A stretch of 34,644 bases of DNA, taken from the NCBI GenBank assembly GCA_020349905.1, contig CP070702.1:1865403-1900046 (forward strand), in the 5' to 3' direction. Each line of letters opens with the position of its first letter. Positions within the stretch are counted from its first letter, which is position 1. This document shows positions 16,611 to 25,121 of this stretch, one piece after another. Source of the stretch: Candidatus Eiseniibacteriota bacterium. GTDB lineage: Bacteria > Eisenbacteria > RBG-16-71-46 > JAFGJU01. Under the pieces are notes generated by a model. The model had not been told where the DNA came from. It saw only the letters and a list, made by a program, of their open reading frames with translations, and ran no database searches. The position numbers and the translations under genes are program-made.

Positions 16611-17912
16611 TCAGTTGCCGGAGAGCATTCCCAGGAGTGAGACTCCTTTAGTTGATAGCACGCTAACGCGCGAGAATCCACCCACCAGGTCGCGGGGACC
16701 TTCAAAGAGCACTATCCTGTTGCATCTCGTCCTGCCTGAGAGAAGGAGACTGTCCCCTTTGAGCTTCTCTTCCTCAACCAGGACCTCCAGGGTTTGACCG
16801 ACCAATTCCGAGCTTCTCCGGAACGACACGCGGCGCTGGAGAGAGATGAGCTCGGAAAGCCTCCGCTCTTTCTCTTCCCTGGGCACGTCGTCTGCCATGG
16901 AAGCGGCTTCCGTACCCGGTCTGGGAGAGTACTTGAACATGAACGCGGAGTCAAAGCCGCACTCCTCAACGAACGCACAGGTCTCTCCGAAATCCTGTCT
17001 GGTCTCCCCAGGGAACCCGACTATGATGTCCGTGGTAATGCTCACGCCCGGGATGAGAGACCTAGCTTCTTGAACCAGCTTCCGGTAGTCGGCCCTCGTG
17101 TAGCCCCTCCGCATTCTCTCGAGAATCCGGTCCGAACCGGATTGGAGGGGCAGGTGTATGTGCTCACAGACGTTCTGTTTCTCGACCATCACCCTGAACA
17201 CCGACGGGGACATGTCCTTGGGGTGAGATGTCGTAAACCTGACTCTCGCCTCTCCAGCGGCGTCCGAGACCGCTCCCAGCAGCGCAGCAAAATCCACGTC
17301 GGAACCCACGTATGCGTTCACGTTCTGACCGATGAGAGTGACATCCCTCACCCCGCTTTCTGTCAGCGACCGGACCTCTGCCAGAACTTCCTCCGGCGGC
17401 CTGCTCACTGCGGGTCCCCTCACCGAGGGGACGATGCAGAAACTGCAGAGGTTGCTGCAGCCTTTCATAATGCTGACGAAGGCCCTCAGCCCCGGCCGCT
17501 CGCCGGACGCAGAGGGTTCAAACCTGAATCCCGGTTTCCTGGAGGTGTCGACGACTCTCGTCGCGTTTGCGCTGCAGCGGGCGAGACCGTCGATGAGGCC
17601 GGAGTATGAATCCGGTCCCATCACCAGGTCCACCCCCTGGATGTTCAGGAGTTCTCGACCGAATCTCTGCGCCATGCACCCGCAGACCGCCAGCACGGCG
17701 TTAGTACTGCCCGAGACCAGGCCGAGCTCCCTTATCCTGGCCAAGGCCCTCTGTTCAGCATGCTCCCTTACGCTACACGTGTTGACGAGGATCACATCGG
17801 CCTCCTCAGGGCGTTCCGTTTCCGAGTAGAGGTTTGCCTTTAGAAGCTCGGCCATCTTACCCGTATCGTACACGTTCATCTGGCAGCCGTATGTCTCTAT
17901 GTAGTACTTCAT
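16611..17912 (-). CDS. miaB: tRNA i6A37 methylthiotransferase MiaB
   Basis: 433 residues of the radical-SAM methylthiotransferase family. It converts i6A37 to ms2i6A37 in tRNAs reading UNN codons. The N-terminal domain has the three ligands of the auxiliary cluster: Cys10 (ETYGCQMN), Cys46 (VNTCSVRE) and Cys79 (CGCMAQR). The radical SAM motif is CSNLCSFC (Cys152, 156, 159), followed by PSVRGPAVSRPPEEVL. A TRAM domain ends the protein. The sequence YGCQMNVYDT is the MiaB form rather than the FGCKLNQYES form of MtaB, which supports the assignment. It starts 15 bases after mtaB, an unusual tandem of paralogues. Confidence 0.96.
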   Translation of the reverse strand: MKYYIETYGCQMNVYDTGKMAELLKANLYSETERPEEADVILVNTCSVREHAEQRALARIRELGLVSGSTNAVLAVCGCMAQRFGRELLNIQGVDLVMGPDSYSGLIDGLARCSANATRVVDTSRKPGFRFEPSASGERPGLRAFVSIMKGCSNLCSFCIVPSVRGPAVSRPPEEVLAEVRSLTESGVRDVTLIGQNVNAYVGSDVDFAALLGAVSDAAGEARVRFTTSHPKDMSPSVFRVMVEKQNVCEHIHLPLQSGSDRILERMRRGYTRADYRKLVQEARSLIPGVSITTDIIVGFPGETRQDFGETCAFVEECGFDSAFMFKYSPRPGTEAASMADDVPREEKERRLSELISLQRRVSFRRSSELVGQTLEVLVEEEKLKGDSLLLSGRTRCNRIVLFEGPRDLVGGFSRVSVLSTKGVSLLGMLSGN

Positions 17913-17927
17913 CCGGCACCGCTCAGT

Positions 17928-19223
17928 CTAGCAAGCTTCACCGAAGAGCTCTCCGCCGGGCAGGCGACGTATTCGAACCCTGACCTTATCGCCGCGCGAG
18001 TGCCCGTCCTCGTGCACCAGCACCTTGAGATAGTTCTCCGTGCTCGCGACGAAGTTTCCGTCCCCGGCTTCGCTCTCCAGAATCGCTACGCGCACCGTCC
18101 CCAACTGGCTCTCCTCGAACTCCCTCCTCTTCGCCGCACCCAACTCCCGAAGGATCGCCGCCCGCCCCTTCTTCACCGATTCCGCAAGCTGCCCGTTCAT
18201 GGAACATGCGTCCGTCCCAGGCCGCCTCGAAAACGGAAACACGTGGAGATAGCTCAGGGGCAGAGCTTCTATGAGCTCGCAAGTTCTTAGGAAGGCGATC
18301 TCATCCTCGCCCGGAAAGCCCGCCATCACGTCTGCCCCGATGCAGGCGTCCGGGCAAGCCGACTTGACGGCCCGGACCCTCTCCGCATACTCCGCTGGCG
18401 AATAGACTCGCCGCATCGCACCCAGAACCTCCCTGTCTCCGCTCTGAAGGGGAACGTGAAAGTGAGAGCACACCCTCTCTTCTCCGGCCACGAGCTCCAG
18501 CAGCTGTGCACCGAGCTCCGGGGGTTCGATCGAACTGAGACGAAGCCTGAGTTCTCCCGTTGCAGCCAGGAGGGCTCTCAGAAGACTCTCCAGGGAGTAC
18601 TTTCCTTCCAGGTCCTGCCCGTAGCTGCCGATTCTGGCGCCCGTCAGAACGACCTCTCTGAAGCCACGGGCTTGCAGCTCGACCACCTCTTCCAGAATCT
18701 GCCGGCCCGGCACGCTTCTGCTGCCACCTCTTACAGAAGGTACCACACAGTAGCTGCACGCGCCATCGCATCCGTCCTGTATTCTGACCAGCGCTCTCGA
18801 GCGCTTCTGAAACTCCGGTCCGCACCGCAAGGGGCCAGATGCCGACCCCGTACCATCAACGTGGACCACCTTCGCTCGTTCCTCGGCGAGACTCTCTACA
18901 AGACGAGGGAGACGGGACTTCTCGGCATTGCCTGCCACAAGCCCCACTCCCTCGATTCCCGCAACTTCCCACGGAGCTCGCTGGGCGTAGCAGCCCGTGA
19001 CGACAATCAACGTCCCGGGACTGGTGCGAGCGGCCCTGCGAATGAACTTCCTGGCCTCGCTGTCGCCCCTTGCAGTGACGCTGCACGTGTTGAGCACGTG
19101 AATGTCTGCAAGAGACTCATCTGCCACCAGGCGGTGCCCCGCGGATGCAAAACTCTCCGCGATGAACTGCGATTCGTACTGGTTGAGTTTGCAGCCGAAG
19201 GTCCTAACCAGAACCCTTCTCAT
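17928..19223 (-). CDS. mtaB: tRNA t6A37 methylthiotransferase MtaB
   Basis: 431 residues. It converts t6A37 to ms2t6A37 in tRNAs reading ANN codons. The N-terminal cysteines are Cys11 (FGCKLNQYES), Cys47 (NTCSVTARG) and Cys78 (TGCYAQR). The radical SAM motif is CDGACSYC (Cys152, 156, 159), followed by PSVRGGSRSVP. A TRAM-like C-terminus is present. The open frame extends far upstream of the ATG at 19223, but that extension is Arg/Pro-rich and overlaps the rpsA tail in another frame, so it is not real. The gene overlaps the end of rpsA by 20 bases, which suggests coupled translation, and is followed closely by miaB. Confidence 0.95.
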   Translation of the reverse strand: MRRVLVRTFGCKLNQYESQFIAESFASAGHRLVADESLADIHVLNTCSVTARGDSEARKFIRRAARTSPGTLIVVTGCYAQRAPWEVAGIEGVGLVAGNAEKSRLPRLVESLAEERAKVVHVDGTGSASGPLRCGPEFQKRSRALVRIQDGCDGACSYCVVPSVRGGSRSVPGRQILEEVVELQARGFREVVLTGARIGSYGQDLEGKYSLESLLRALLAATGELRLRLSSIEPPELGAQLLELVAGEERVCSHFHVPLQSGDREVLGAMRRVYSPAEYAERVRAVKSACPDACIGADVMAGFPGEDEIAFLRTCELIEALPLSYLHVFPFSRRPGTDACSMNGQLAESVKKGRAAILRELGAAKRREFEESQLGTVRVAILESEAGDGNFVASTENYLKVLVHEDGHSRGDKVRVRIRRLPGGELFGEAC

Positions 19224-21348
19224 CGGGCTTCTCAGAATCCTCCCCGGCGGGTGTGCTTTCGGGCTCGCCCTCCGGCTTCCGGCTCTCTTCGGCGTCCGAG
19301 GGCCCGTGTCGGTCCTTCTCCGACTCCGCGGCTTCCTCCGCCACCGGCTCTCGCGACTCGGTCGAAGCCGGTTCGTCGCTCCGCGCACCTCCTTCAGGCC
19401 CCCCGCTATCAGCCGCCTCGGTCTCTGTCCGCCTCTCCGTCGGCTCCACCTGTTCGTCAGGTTTCTCCTCCGGCTCCGAGGCCGGCAATTCCTCCGCGGG
19501 TTTCTGACCGGGCTCAGGGGGCGCTTCTCGTGATTCTGCTTCGGCAGCCATCGCTCTCGAGACGTATTTCTTCTTCGTCTCTTCCTGGACCTCGAGAGGC
19601 AGCTCTCCCAGGTAGGCCCTGAGGCTGAGAACGATCCTGCGTGCCTCGGGATCCACACGAATGACCTTCAGGTCGAGCTCGTCTTCGACCCGAAACGCGT
19701 CAGACGGCTTCCCAATATCATCAATACCCAGTTGAGAAAAGGGGACAAACCCCTCTATCTCGTCTCCCAGGTCCACGATGACGCCTCTCTCCAGCAACCG
19801 CACGACTTTCCCGGAGACTGTAGAGTTCAGGGGAAACTGCTCAACGAGAGCCGGCCACGGATCTTCGGTAACCTGCTTGAATCCGAGCGAAATGCGCCGG
19901 TTGTCCTTATCGATGTTCAGCACCACGACCTCTACGCGGTCTCCCTTCTTCAGCACCTCGCTGGCGTGAGAAATCCTCCTCGTCCAAGACATGTCCGAGA
20001 TGTGCACCAGACCGTCGATACCCTCTTCAATCTCCACGAAGGCACCGAAGTTGGTGAGATTTCGGACCTTTCCCGTCAGCCTGGTCCCGATGGGGTACTT
20101 CTCGTCAAGGGTGAGCCACGGGTCGGGCTCCACCTGCTTGAGGCCCAGAGAAATTTTCTCGTGCTCCTTGTCGACCTTGAGGACGACGGCCTCAATGGTA
20201 TCTCCTATGGCAAGCACCTTGGAGGGGTGTCGGACGTGTCTGGTCCAGGACATCTCCGAGACGTGAACCAGACCCTCGACTCCCTTCTCCAGCTCCACGA
20301 ACGCACCGTAGTCGGTGATGCTCACCACCTTGCCCCGCACCTTGGAGCCGACCTTGAACTTCTCGTCCACGTTCTCCCACGGGTACGGAGTCAGCTGCTT
20401 GAGACCGAGGGAGATGCGCTCTCGCTCCGGCTCAAAGCTGAGGACCTTCACCTTTATCTCGTTCCCTATTGCCAGCACTTCCGAAGGATGACTGACCCTG
20501 CCCCAGGACATGTCGGTGACGTGCAGAAGCCCGTCGATCCCGCCCAGGTCCACGAAGGCACCGAAATCAGTTATGTTCTTGACCACCCCTTCGCGAATCT
20601 GGTCTTTAGCCAGTTCCTTCAGGATGGTGGCTTTCTGCTCGGCCCTCTCTTCCTCCAAGACCACCCTGCGAGACACCACGATGTTCCTGCGTCGCTTGTT
20701 CAACTTGATGATCTTGAAGCGCAGGGTCTGGTTGAGAAGCTGGTCGATGTTCTGCACCTGGCGCAGGGCCACCTGTGAGCCGGGCAGAAAGGCCTCGACT
20801 CCGAAAAGGTCCACCACGAGGCCGCCCTTTATCTTCCGTACCAACCGTCCTTCCACGACGGCTCCGGAGTCCGAGGCGTCCTTCACGCGGTCCCAGACCT
20901 TTGCGAAATCGGCCTTCTGCTTGGACAGGACAACGAGCCCGTCCTGATCCTCCATCTTCTCAAGAAACACGTCGATGCTCAGACCGGGCTTCACGCCTTC
21001 CCGGTCGGAAAACTCCGAAAGCGAGATTATTCCCTCGGATTTGAAGCCCACGTCCACGAGGACCTCGTCCCCCTCGACGCTCACGACCATTCCCTTCACG
21101 ATCTCGCCTTCCGTGATGTCTCTCAGCGAGTCTTCGTAGAGAGCCAGCATCTCGGGTGAGCACTCCTGTTCTTCGTCTTCATCAAGCTCCGAGCCCGAGA
21201 CGTCCGCGCCCTCCTGTGGGCCCTTCGCACCGGACCCAGGAGGGGATCCCGCTTCGTCCGGTGACTTTCCTGCGCCTTCTGCCTCCTTTCCGACTTTGTC
21301 TTTCTCCTCCTCGACCGGGAGGCCTTCGTCCACCTTGTTATCCGCCAT
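19204..21348 (-). CDS. rpsA: Ribosomal protein S1 with long acidic N- and C-terminal extensions
   Basis: 714 residues from ATG 21348. Six S1 RNA-binding domains lie at about 81-145, 162-230, 249-317, 334-404, 419-489 and 506-576. Domains 3 to 5 carry the strongest S1 signature, for example ITDFGAFVDLGGIDGLLHV and LTNFGAFVEIEEGIDGLVHI. S1 binds mRNA leaders and helps load them on the 30S subunit. An acidic region of about 75 residues precedes the first domain, and an acidic Pro/Glu-rich tail of about 115 residues follows the last. Both look disordered and make the protein longer than the roughly 557 residues of Escherichia coli S1. AAGGGAG lies 10 bases before the ATG. A hairpin in the short gap after ispH might regulate it. 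mtaB overlaps the 3' end. Confidence 0.96.
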   Translation of the reverse strand: MADNKVDEGLPVEEEKDKVGKEAEGAGKSPDEAGSPPGSGAKGPQEGADVSGSELDEDEEQECSPEMLALYEDSLRDITEGEIVKGMVVSVEGDEVLVDVGFKSEGIISLSEFSDREGVKPGLSIDVFLEKMEDQDGLVVLSKQKADFAKVWDRVKDASDSGAVVEGRLVRKIKGGLVVDLFGVEAFLPGSQVALRQVQNIDQLLNQTLRFKIIKLNKRRRNIVVSRRVVLEEERAEQKATILKELAKDQIREGVVKNITDFGAFVDLGGIDGLLHVTDMSWGRVSHPSEVLAIGNEIKVKVLSFEPERERISLGLKQLTPYPWENVDEKFKVGSKVRGKVVSITDYGAFVELEKGVEGLVHVSEMSWTRHVRHPSKVLAIGDTIEAVVLKVDKEHEKISLGLKQVEPDPWLTLDEKYPIGTRLTGKVRNLTNFGAFVEIEEGIDGLVHISDMSWTRRISHASEVLKKGDRVEVVVLNIDKDNRRISLGFKQVTEDPWPALVEQFPLNSTVSGKVVRLLERGVIVDLGDEIEGFVPFSQLGIDDIGKPSDAFRVEDELDLKVIRVDPEARRIVLSLRAYLGELPLEVQEETKKKYVSRAMAAEAESREAPPEPGQKPAEELPASEPEEKPDEQVEPTERRTETEAADSGGPEGGARSDEPASTESREPVAEEAAESEKDRHGPSDAEESRKPEGEPESTPAGEDSEKPDEKGSG

Positions 21349-21381
21349 TACGCTGATTCTCCCTTCTTCATTATTCTCTGC

Positions 21382-21397
21382 GGGGCAAACTAGCCCC
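21382..21397 (-). promoter_or_regulatory. Small hairpin in the ispH-rpsA gap
   Basis: On the minus strand, GGGGC-TAGTTT-GCCCC forms a 5-base-pair stem with a 6-base loop. It lies between the ispH stop (21407) and the rpsA start (21348), about 35 bases before the ATG. No U-tract follows, so it is unlikely to be a terminator. It could be an RNA processing or S1 autoregulatory element, but it could also be chance. Confidence 0.25.
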
Positions 21398-21406
21398 TCA
21401 CGAAGC

Positions 21407-22252
21407 TCACTTCGACCGAGCTTCGATAGAAGCGATTCGATTGGCCACCTCTCGGATGAGCCAATCAGGTGTTGAGGCACCGCCGGTTACGCCGGCGTGG
21501 ACAGCACCCTTGAACCACTCGCGCTTCAGCTCCGAAGCGCTCTCGACCCAGTGGGTCCGCCTGACCCTGCGACGGCTGATGTCGTAGAGACGGGCGGTAT
21601 TGGCGCTGTTTTTTCCCCCAACAACCACCATCACATCCACCTCCCCTGCCAGTTTCATTGTCTCTGCTTGCCGTTGAAACGTGGTCTCGCAGATCGTGTT
21701 GTAGACCCGGAGTTCCTGGGCCTTGCCAAGAAGAACAACCACGACCTTCGAAAGAGTCTCAACTGATTGAGTCGTTTGAGCGACCACCCCCATTTTCTCG
21801 ACTTTCTTCAGATGTTCGGCTTCGACCTCGGTGCCCAAAACGGTCACGTCCGACAGCCCGGCAGCTATTGCGTCCACTTCCGGATGCCCCTTGTCGCCCA
21901 CCACGACGACCCGGTACCCGGACTCCGAAAGACTTCGCGCGTGTTCCTGCGCCTTCTTAACGAACGGACAAGTGGCATCCACCACGTTGATGTTCTTGGC
22001 CTTCGCCCCTTCGATAACTTCCTCCGACGCCCCGTGACTCCGTATGACCAGAGTTCCCCTGTCTATGTCCGAGATAGAGGCGGCGATCATGAGCCCCTTT
22101 TTCTCCAGCTCTCCCACGACCTGGGGATTGTGAATCAGCTCGCCCAGGGTATACAGAGGCCCTTCAGACTCTTCGAGGGCTCTCTCCGCCAGCCTTATCG
22201 CTCTCTTCACTCCGAAGCAGAATCCCGAACCCTTGGCAATCGAGACTTCCAT
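21407..22252 (-). CDS. ispH: 4-hydroxy-3-methylbut-2-enyl diphosphate reductase IspH
   Basis: 281 residues. It is the last enzyme of the MEP pathway, reducing HMBPP to IPP and DMAPP with an iron-sulfur cluster. The three cluster ligands are visible: Cys12 (GFCFGVKRA), Cys95 (DATCPFVKKA) and Cys188 (NTICETT). Active-site residues in ELIHNPQVV and IRSHGAS are also conserved. I start at ATG 22252, because the normal family beginning MEVSIAKGSGFCFGVKRAI follows at once; 15 codons of open frame upstream are not family-like. It begins seven bases after the plsC stop and precedes rpsA, a gene order found in many bacteria. Confidence 0.97.
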   Translation of the reverse strand: MEVSIAKGSGFCFGVKRAIRLAERALEESEGPLYTLGELIHNPQVVGELEKKGLMIAASISDIDRGTLVIRSHGASEEVIEGAKAKNINVVDATCPFVKKAQEHARSLSESGYRVVVVGDKGHPEVDAIAAGLSDVTVLGTEVEAEHLKKVEKMGVVAQTTQSVETLSKVVVVLLGKAQELRVYNTICETTFQRQAETMKLAGEVDVMVVVGGKNSANTARLYDISRRRVRRTHWVESASELKREWFKGAVHAGVTGGASTPDWLIREVANRIASIEARSK

Positions 22253-22259
22253 GGCGGAC

Positions 22260-22964
22260 CTAGGCTTCTGCGTCGATCCTGCCCTTGAGCTCCGCAATTC
22301 TGTTCATTACCTCCTCACCCACGGCCCGGTAGAGCTCCCTGTTCTCGCGGCCCCCGCGAAGAGGGGGCGGAACACAGGGCTCGCCGAACGCGATGTCGAT
22401 TCTCGTGAGCCGGGCCACGGCTCTCCTTATCGTGTCGGAGCCCCTCACGTACGCCGGCACGACCGGAACGTCTGCCTTGACCGAGAGAAGCCCCACCCCT
22501 GGGAGCGCGGGCTTGAGCGCGCCCTCCTTCACCCTTCCGCCCTCGGGAAACATCACGAGTCCCTTTCCGGCCCGCAGGGCCTGAAGCGCGGCCTTGATCC
22601 CTCCCGGGTCCACAGGACCACGGCGAATGGGTATGGCATTGAGACTCGAAATAAGCCAGCCGAACGCCCGGTTTCGAAAGAGCTCTTCCTTGGCCAGGAA
22701 GTGCACCTCCCTCGGAACAGTCGCCCCCACGAGAGGCGGATCCCAGAACGAGATGTGATTGCACGCGATGATGAAACCGCCCCGGCGCGGGATGAATTCC
22801 GCTCCGTGGACTCTCCTCGCAAAGAGGAGCCGGAAGATCACGTTCGCCGTACGCCATGCGGCTCTGTATCCCTTCCTCATCTCTGTCGACCGGCAGGCTC
22901 CTGCCTCAGTGCCCGGGCTCGCCCCGGCGCCGCTCGGGCTGCGCCGACTCGCCCGGTCCGTCAC
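22260..22964 (-). CDS. plsC: 1-acyl-sn-glycerol-3-phosphate acyltransferase PlsC
   Basis: 234 residues. It transfers an acyl chain to lysophosphatidic acid in phospholipid synthesis. The catalytic NHISFWD (His70 and Asp75, HX4D) and the later FPEGGR (residues 139-144) are the family signatures. A hydrophobic stretch (ANVIFRLLFA) precedes them and may anchor it to the membrane. The GTG start at 22964 overlaps the cmk stop as GTGA, and a GGAGGGA lies just upstream. The first 28 residues are not family-like, so ATG at residue 29 is an alternative. Confidence 0.92.
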   Translation of the reverse strand: MTDRASRRSPSGAGASPGTEAGACRSTEMRKGYRAAWRTANVIFRLLFARRVHGAEFIPRRGGFIIACNHISFWDPPLVGATVPREVHFLAKEELFRNRAFGWLISSLNAIPIRRGPVDPGGIKAALQALRAGKGLVMFPEGGRVKEGALKPALPGVGLLSVKADVPVVPAYVRGSDTIRRAVARLTRIDIAFGEPCVPPPLRGGRENRELYRAVGEEVMNRIAELKGRIDAEA

Positions 22965-23665
22965 GGAGTTCCCTCCGATGCGCTCTCCAGAATCCTCTTC
23001 ACCTCTTCCAGCACCTTACCCACCTGCTCCTCTACCGAAAGATGCGTGGTGTCTATCGTGACCGCGTCAGCAGCCGCCTCGAGAGGCGAATGACTGCGCG
23101 TCATGTCCCGATGGTCACGCTCATCCAGCTGCCTCCTCACCTCTGCCGTGGGCCTCCCGCTCCCGTCCCCGCCTTCTTCAAGCCACCTGCGCTTTGCCCG
23201 TTCGTCCGAGGAAGCGTCAAGATATACCTTCAGGTCCGCGTCCGGCAGGACCACGGTGCCGATGTCGCGACCCTCCATCACCACTCCGCCCGCCTGGCCC
23301 AGCGCCCGTTGCCTTCTGACCATCCAACGTCTCACGGCCGGCAGGGCAGCGATCTCGGATGATTTCTGGCTCACTTCGCCTTTCCGTATCTCCTCCGTCA
23401 CGTCCTGGCCGTCCAGCAGGACCCTCGAAGAAGCGCCGGCGGCCTGAAAGTCCACCGACGACGACTCCAGAAGATACCTGACGCTGCCGTCGTCACCCAG
23501 GTCCAGCTTCGCTCTCAGCGCCTTGAGGGCCAGAGCCCTATACATGGCCCCGGTGTCCACGTGCAAATAGCGCAGCCTCTCCGCCACCATCCTGGCGGTT
23601 GTGCTCTTGCCCGAGGCAGACGGACCGTCGATGGCTATGACGAGCTTTCTCCCGGACGATGTCAT
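22961..23665 (-). CDS. cmk: Cytidylate kinase
   Basis: 234 residues. It phosphorylates CMP and dCMP with ATP. The P-loop is GPSASGKST (residues 14-22), followed by HVDTGAMYRALAL, the MEGRDIGTVVLPDADLKVYL segment and an RDHRDMTRSHSPL lid with the conserved Asp and Arg of bacterial CMP kinases. The ATG at 23665 gives the family beginning with no obvious Shine-Dalgarno. It is coupled to plsC by a four-base overlap, as in the common cmk-plsC-ispH-rpsA order. The genes often found just before it (tyrA, aroA) are missing here. Confidence 0.96.
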   Translation of the reverse strand: MTSSGRKLVIAIDGPSASGKSTTARMVAERLRYLHVDTGAMYRALALKALRAKLDLGDDGSVRYLLESSSVDFQAAGASSRVLLDGQDVTEEIRKGEVSQKSSEIAALPAVRRWMVRRQRALGQAGGVVMEGRDIGTVVLPDADLKVYLDASSDERAKRRWLEEGGDGSGRPTAEVRRQLDERDHRDMTRSHSPLEAAADAVTIDTTHLSVEEQVGKVLEEVKRILESASEGTP

Positions 23666-23868
23666 GGCACGCCGCCGCAGCGCGCCGCGGCAGGGCTCAC
23701 CCCGTCAAGAGGTCTCGAGCGCGTTGGCCTCAAGGAAATGCAGGTGAAGCAGGCGGCCTCTTTCAAGGCTCAAAGAGGGAGTAAAGGCTGAAGAAGATGT
23801 GTGAAGCGCACTTGGTGGTCTACGGCCCCCAGTGGACGCCGAGAGCGATGCCGCACTCCGCGGGAACT
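23666..23868. other. 203-base gap between hisC and cmk
   Basis: No gene could be supported. On the minus strand one frame is open for about 40 codons and ends in TGA near 23705, but it has no start or family match. The gap sits where tyrA or aroA occurs in relatives, so it may be a deletion scar. This is speculation. Confidence 0.3.
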
Positions 23869-25029
23869 CTAGGGGATCTCCACGTGGTCTTTACGAGACG
23901 GACCCTTTCCCTTCTTCGGTTTTCTCCCTCCTAACACCTCCTTCAGGCCCTCCACGAGCCTCTCGTTTTCTCTCTGTGTTCCCATCGCTATCCTCACGAA
24001 ACTCCCCGGGAGACCGAACGGCCCCATCGACCGTACGATGAGCCCTCTGCGTTCCAGCTCGTCGCACGCGGTCCTCCCATCCATCTTGAGGTCCACGAGG
24101 AAGAAATTGGCCTCCGACTTGACCGTCCCCAGCCCCATGGCGGACAGCTCGCGTTCGAAAAAGGCCATGCCTTCAGAATTAACTTTAACACTTCGCGATA
24201 ACTGGCTTTTATCATCTAGACTTGCGAGCGCGGCCACCTGTCCCACGCAACTCACGTTGAAGGGCATCCTCACGCGGTTTATGAGAGCTATCATCTCCTC
24301 GGAAGAGATCCCGTAGCCGACGCGCAGCCCCGCCAGCGCGTAGACCTTGGAAAACGTCCTGAGAGTGACCACCAGCCTGCCTTCCTTGAGATAGCGAAGC
24401 GAGTCCGGATACTGCTTGTGCTGAACGTACTCGTGGTAAGCCTCGTCGAAGACCACTATCACACTCTCGGGCAGAGTCCGCATAAACTCTTGAACCTCGG
24501 GCTCCGTCACGATGGTACCGGTCGGATTGTTAGGGTTGCAGACGAACACGATCTTGGTCCTCGGCGAAACCGCGCGCCCCATGGCCCCAAGGTCGAAGCG
24601 GTGGTCCTTGAGGGGGACCATCACCGACTTGGCTCCCATCAGGTCGATCGCAATCTTGAACATCGGAAAAGACGGGTGCCCCACGACCGCCTCGTCACCG
24701 GGTCCGAGAAAAAGGTGGCAGACAAGCTCGATGAGCTCGTTCGAACCGTTGCCGATTACAAACTGGTCCATGGACAGGCCGAATTGCTCGGAGAGCCGCT
24801 GCCTGAGGAAGAAGGACGTGGAGTCCGGATATCTGTTCCAGAGATGAGTGCTCTCTCTTATTGCCTTTATCGCAAGAGGAGAGGGTCCGAGCGGGTTTTC
24901 GTTTGACGCGAACTTGAGGGCGTTCTTGATCCCCAACTGCTGCTCAAGAATCTCGATGGGCTTGCCCGGAGAGTAAGGTGCGATGTTGTCGACGTGCCCC
25001 TTGACACACTCCTTAAGCGATACGCTCAC
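23869..25029 (-). CDS. hisC: Histidinol-phosphate aminotransferase-like PLP enzyme HisC
   Basis: 386 residues of the class I/II aminotransferase fold. It is expected to exchange histidinol phosphate and 2-oxoglutarate, and such enzymes can also act on aromatic amino acids. Signatures are SNENPLGPSP, YPDSTS, NGSNELI, CNPNNPTG, DEAYHEY, and the PLP lysine in TFSKVYALAGLRVGYG (Lys228). The GTG at 25029 is preceded by AAGGAG at 5 bases. The basic tail KPKKGKGPSRKDH is unusual. The gene lies next to cmk rather than in a histidine operon, so an aromatic-aminotransferase role is possible. A candidate promoter precedes it. Confidence 0.9.
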   Translation of the reverse strand: MSVSLKECVKGHVDNIAPYSPGKPIEILEQQLGIKNALKFASNENPLGPSPLAIKAIRESTHLWNRYPDSTSFFLRQRLSEQFGLSMDQFVIGNGSNELIELVCHLFLGPGDEAVVGHPSFPMFKIAIDLMGAKSVMVPLKDHRFDLGAMGRAVSPRTKIVFVCNPNNPTGTIVTEPEVQEFMRTLPESVIVVFDEAYHEYVQHKQYPDSLRYLKEGRLVVTLRTFSKVYALAGLRVGYGISSEEMIALINRVRMPFNVSCVGQVAALASLDDKSQLSRSVKVNSEGMAFFERELSAMGLGTVKSEANFFLVDLKMDGRTACDELERRGLIVRSMGPFGLPGSFVRIAMGTQRENERLVEGLKEVLGGRKPKKGKGPSRKDHVEIP

Positions 25030-25092
25030 TCGGGCTCCTTTCCCAAACCAGGGCTGCAGACTGACTTAACGACCCTCGGCACAAACATATCA

Positions 25093-25121
25093 AATTTACA
25101 CTAAGCGAGGCTTCCGGGCAA
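25093..25121 (-). promoter_or_regulatory. Candidate promoter for hisC
   Basis: On the minus strand, TTGCCC (25121-25116) and TAAATT (25098-25093) are 17 bases apart. The first starts directly after the rluB stop, and an A+T-rich stretch follows. Each box matches the consensus in 4 of 6 positions. It is plausible but not strong. Confidence 0.35.

Noticed and set aside
19224..19658. Apparent N-terminal extension of mtaB
   Set aside because: It overlaps rpsA in another frame and is Arg/Pro/Ser-rich. The family sequence begins at ATG 19223.
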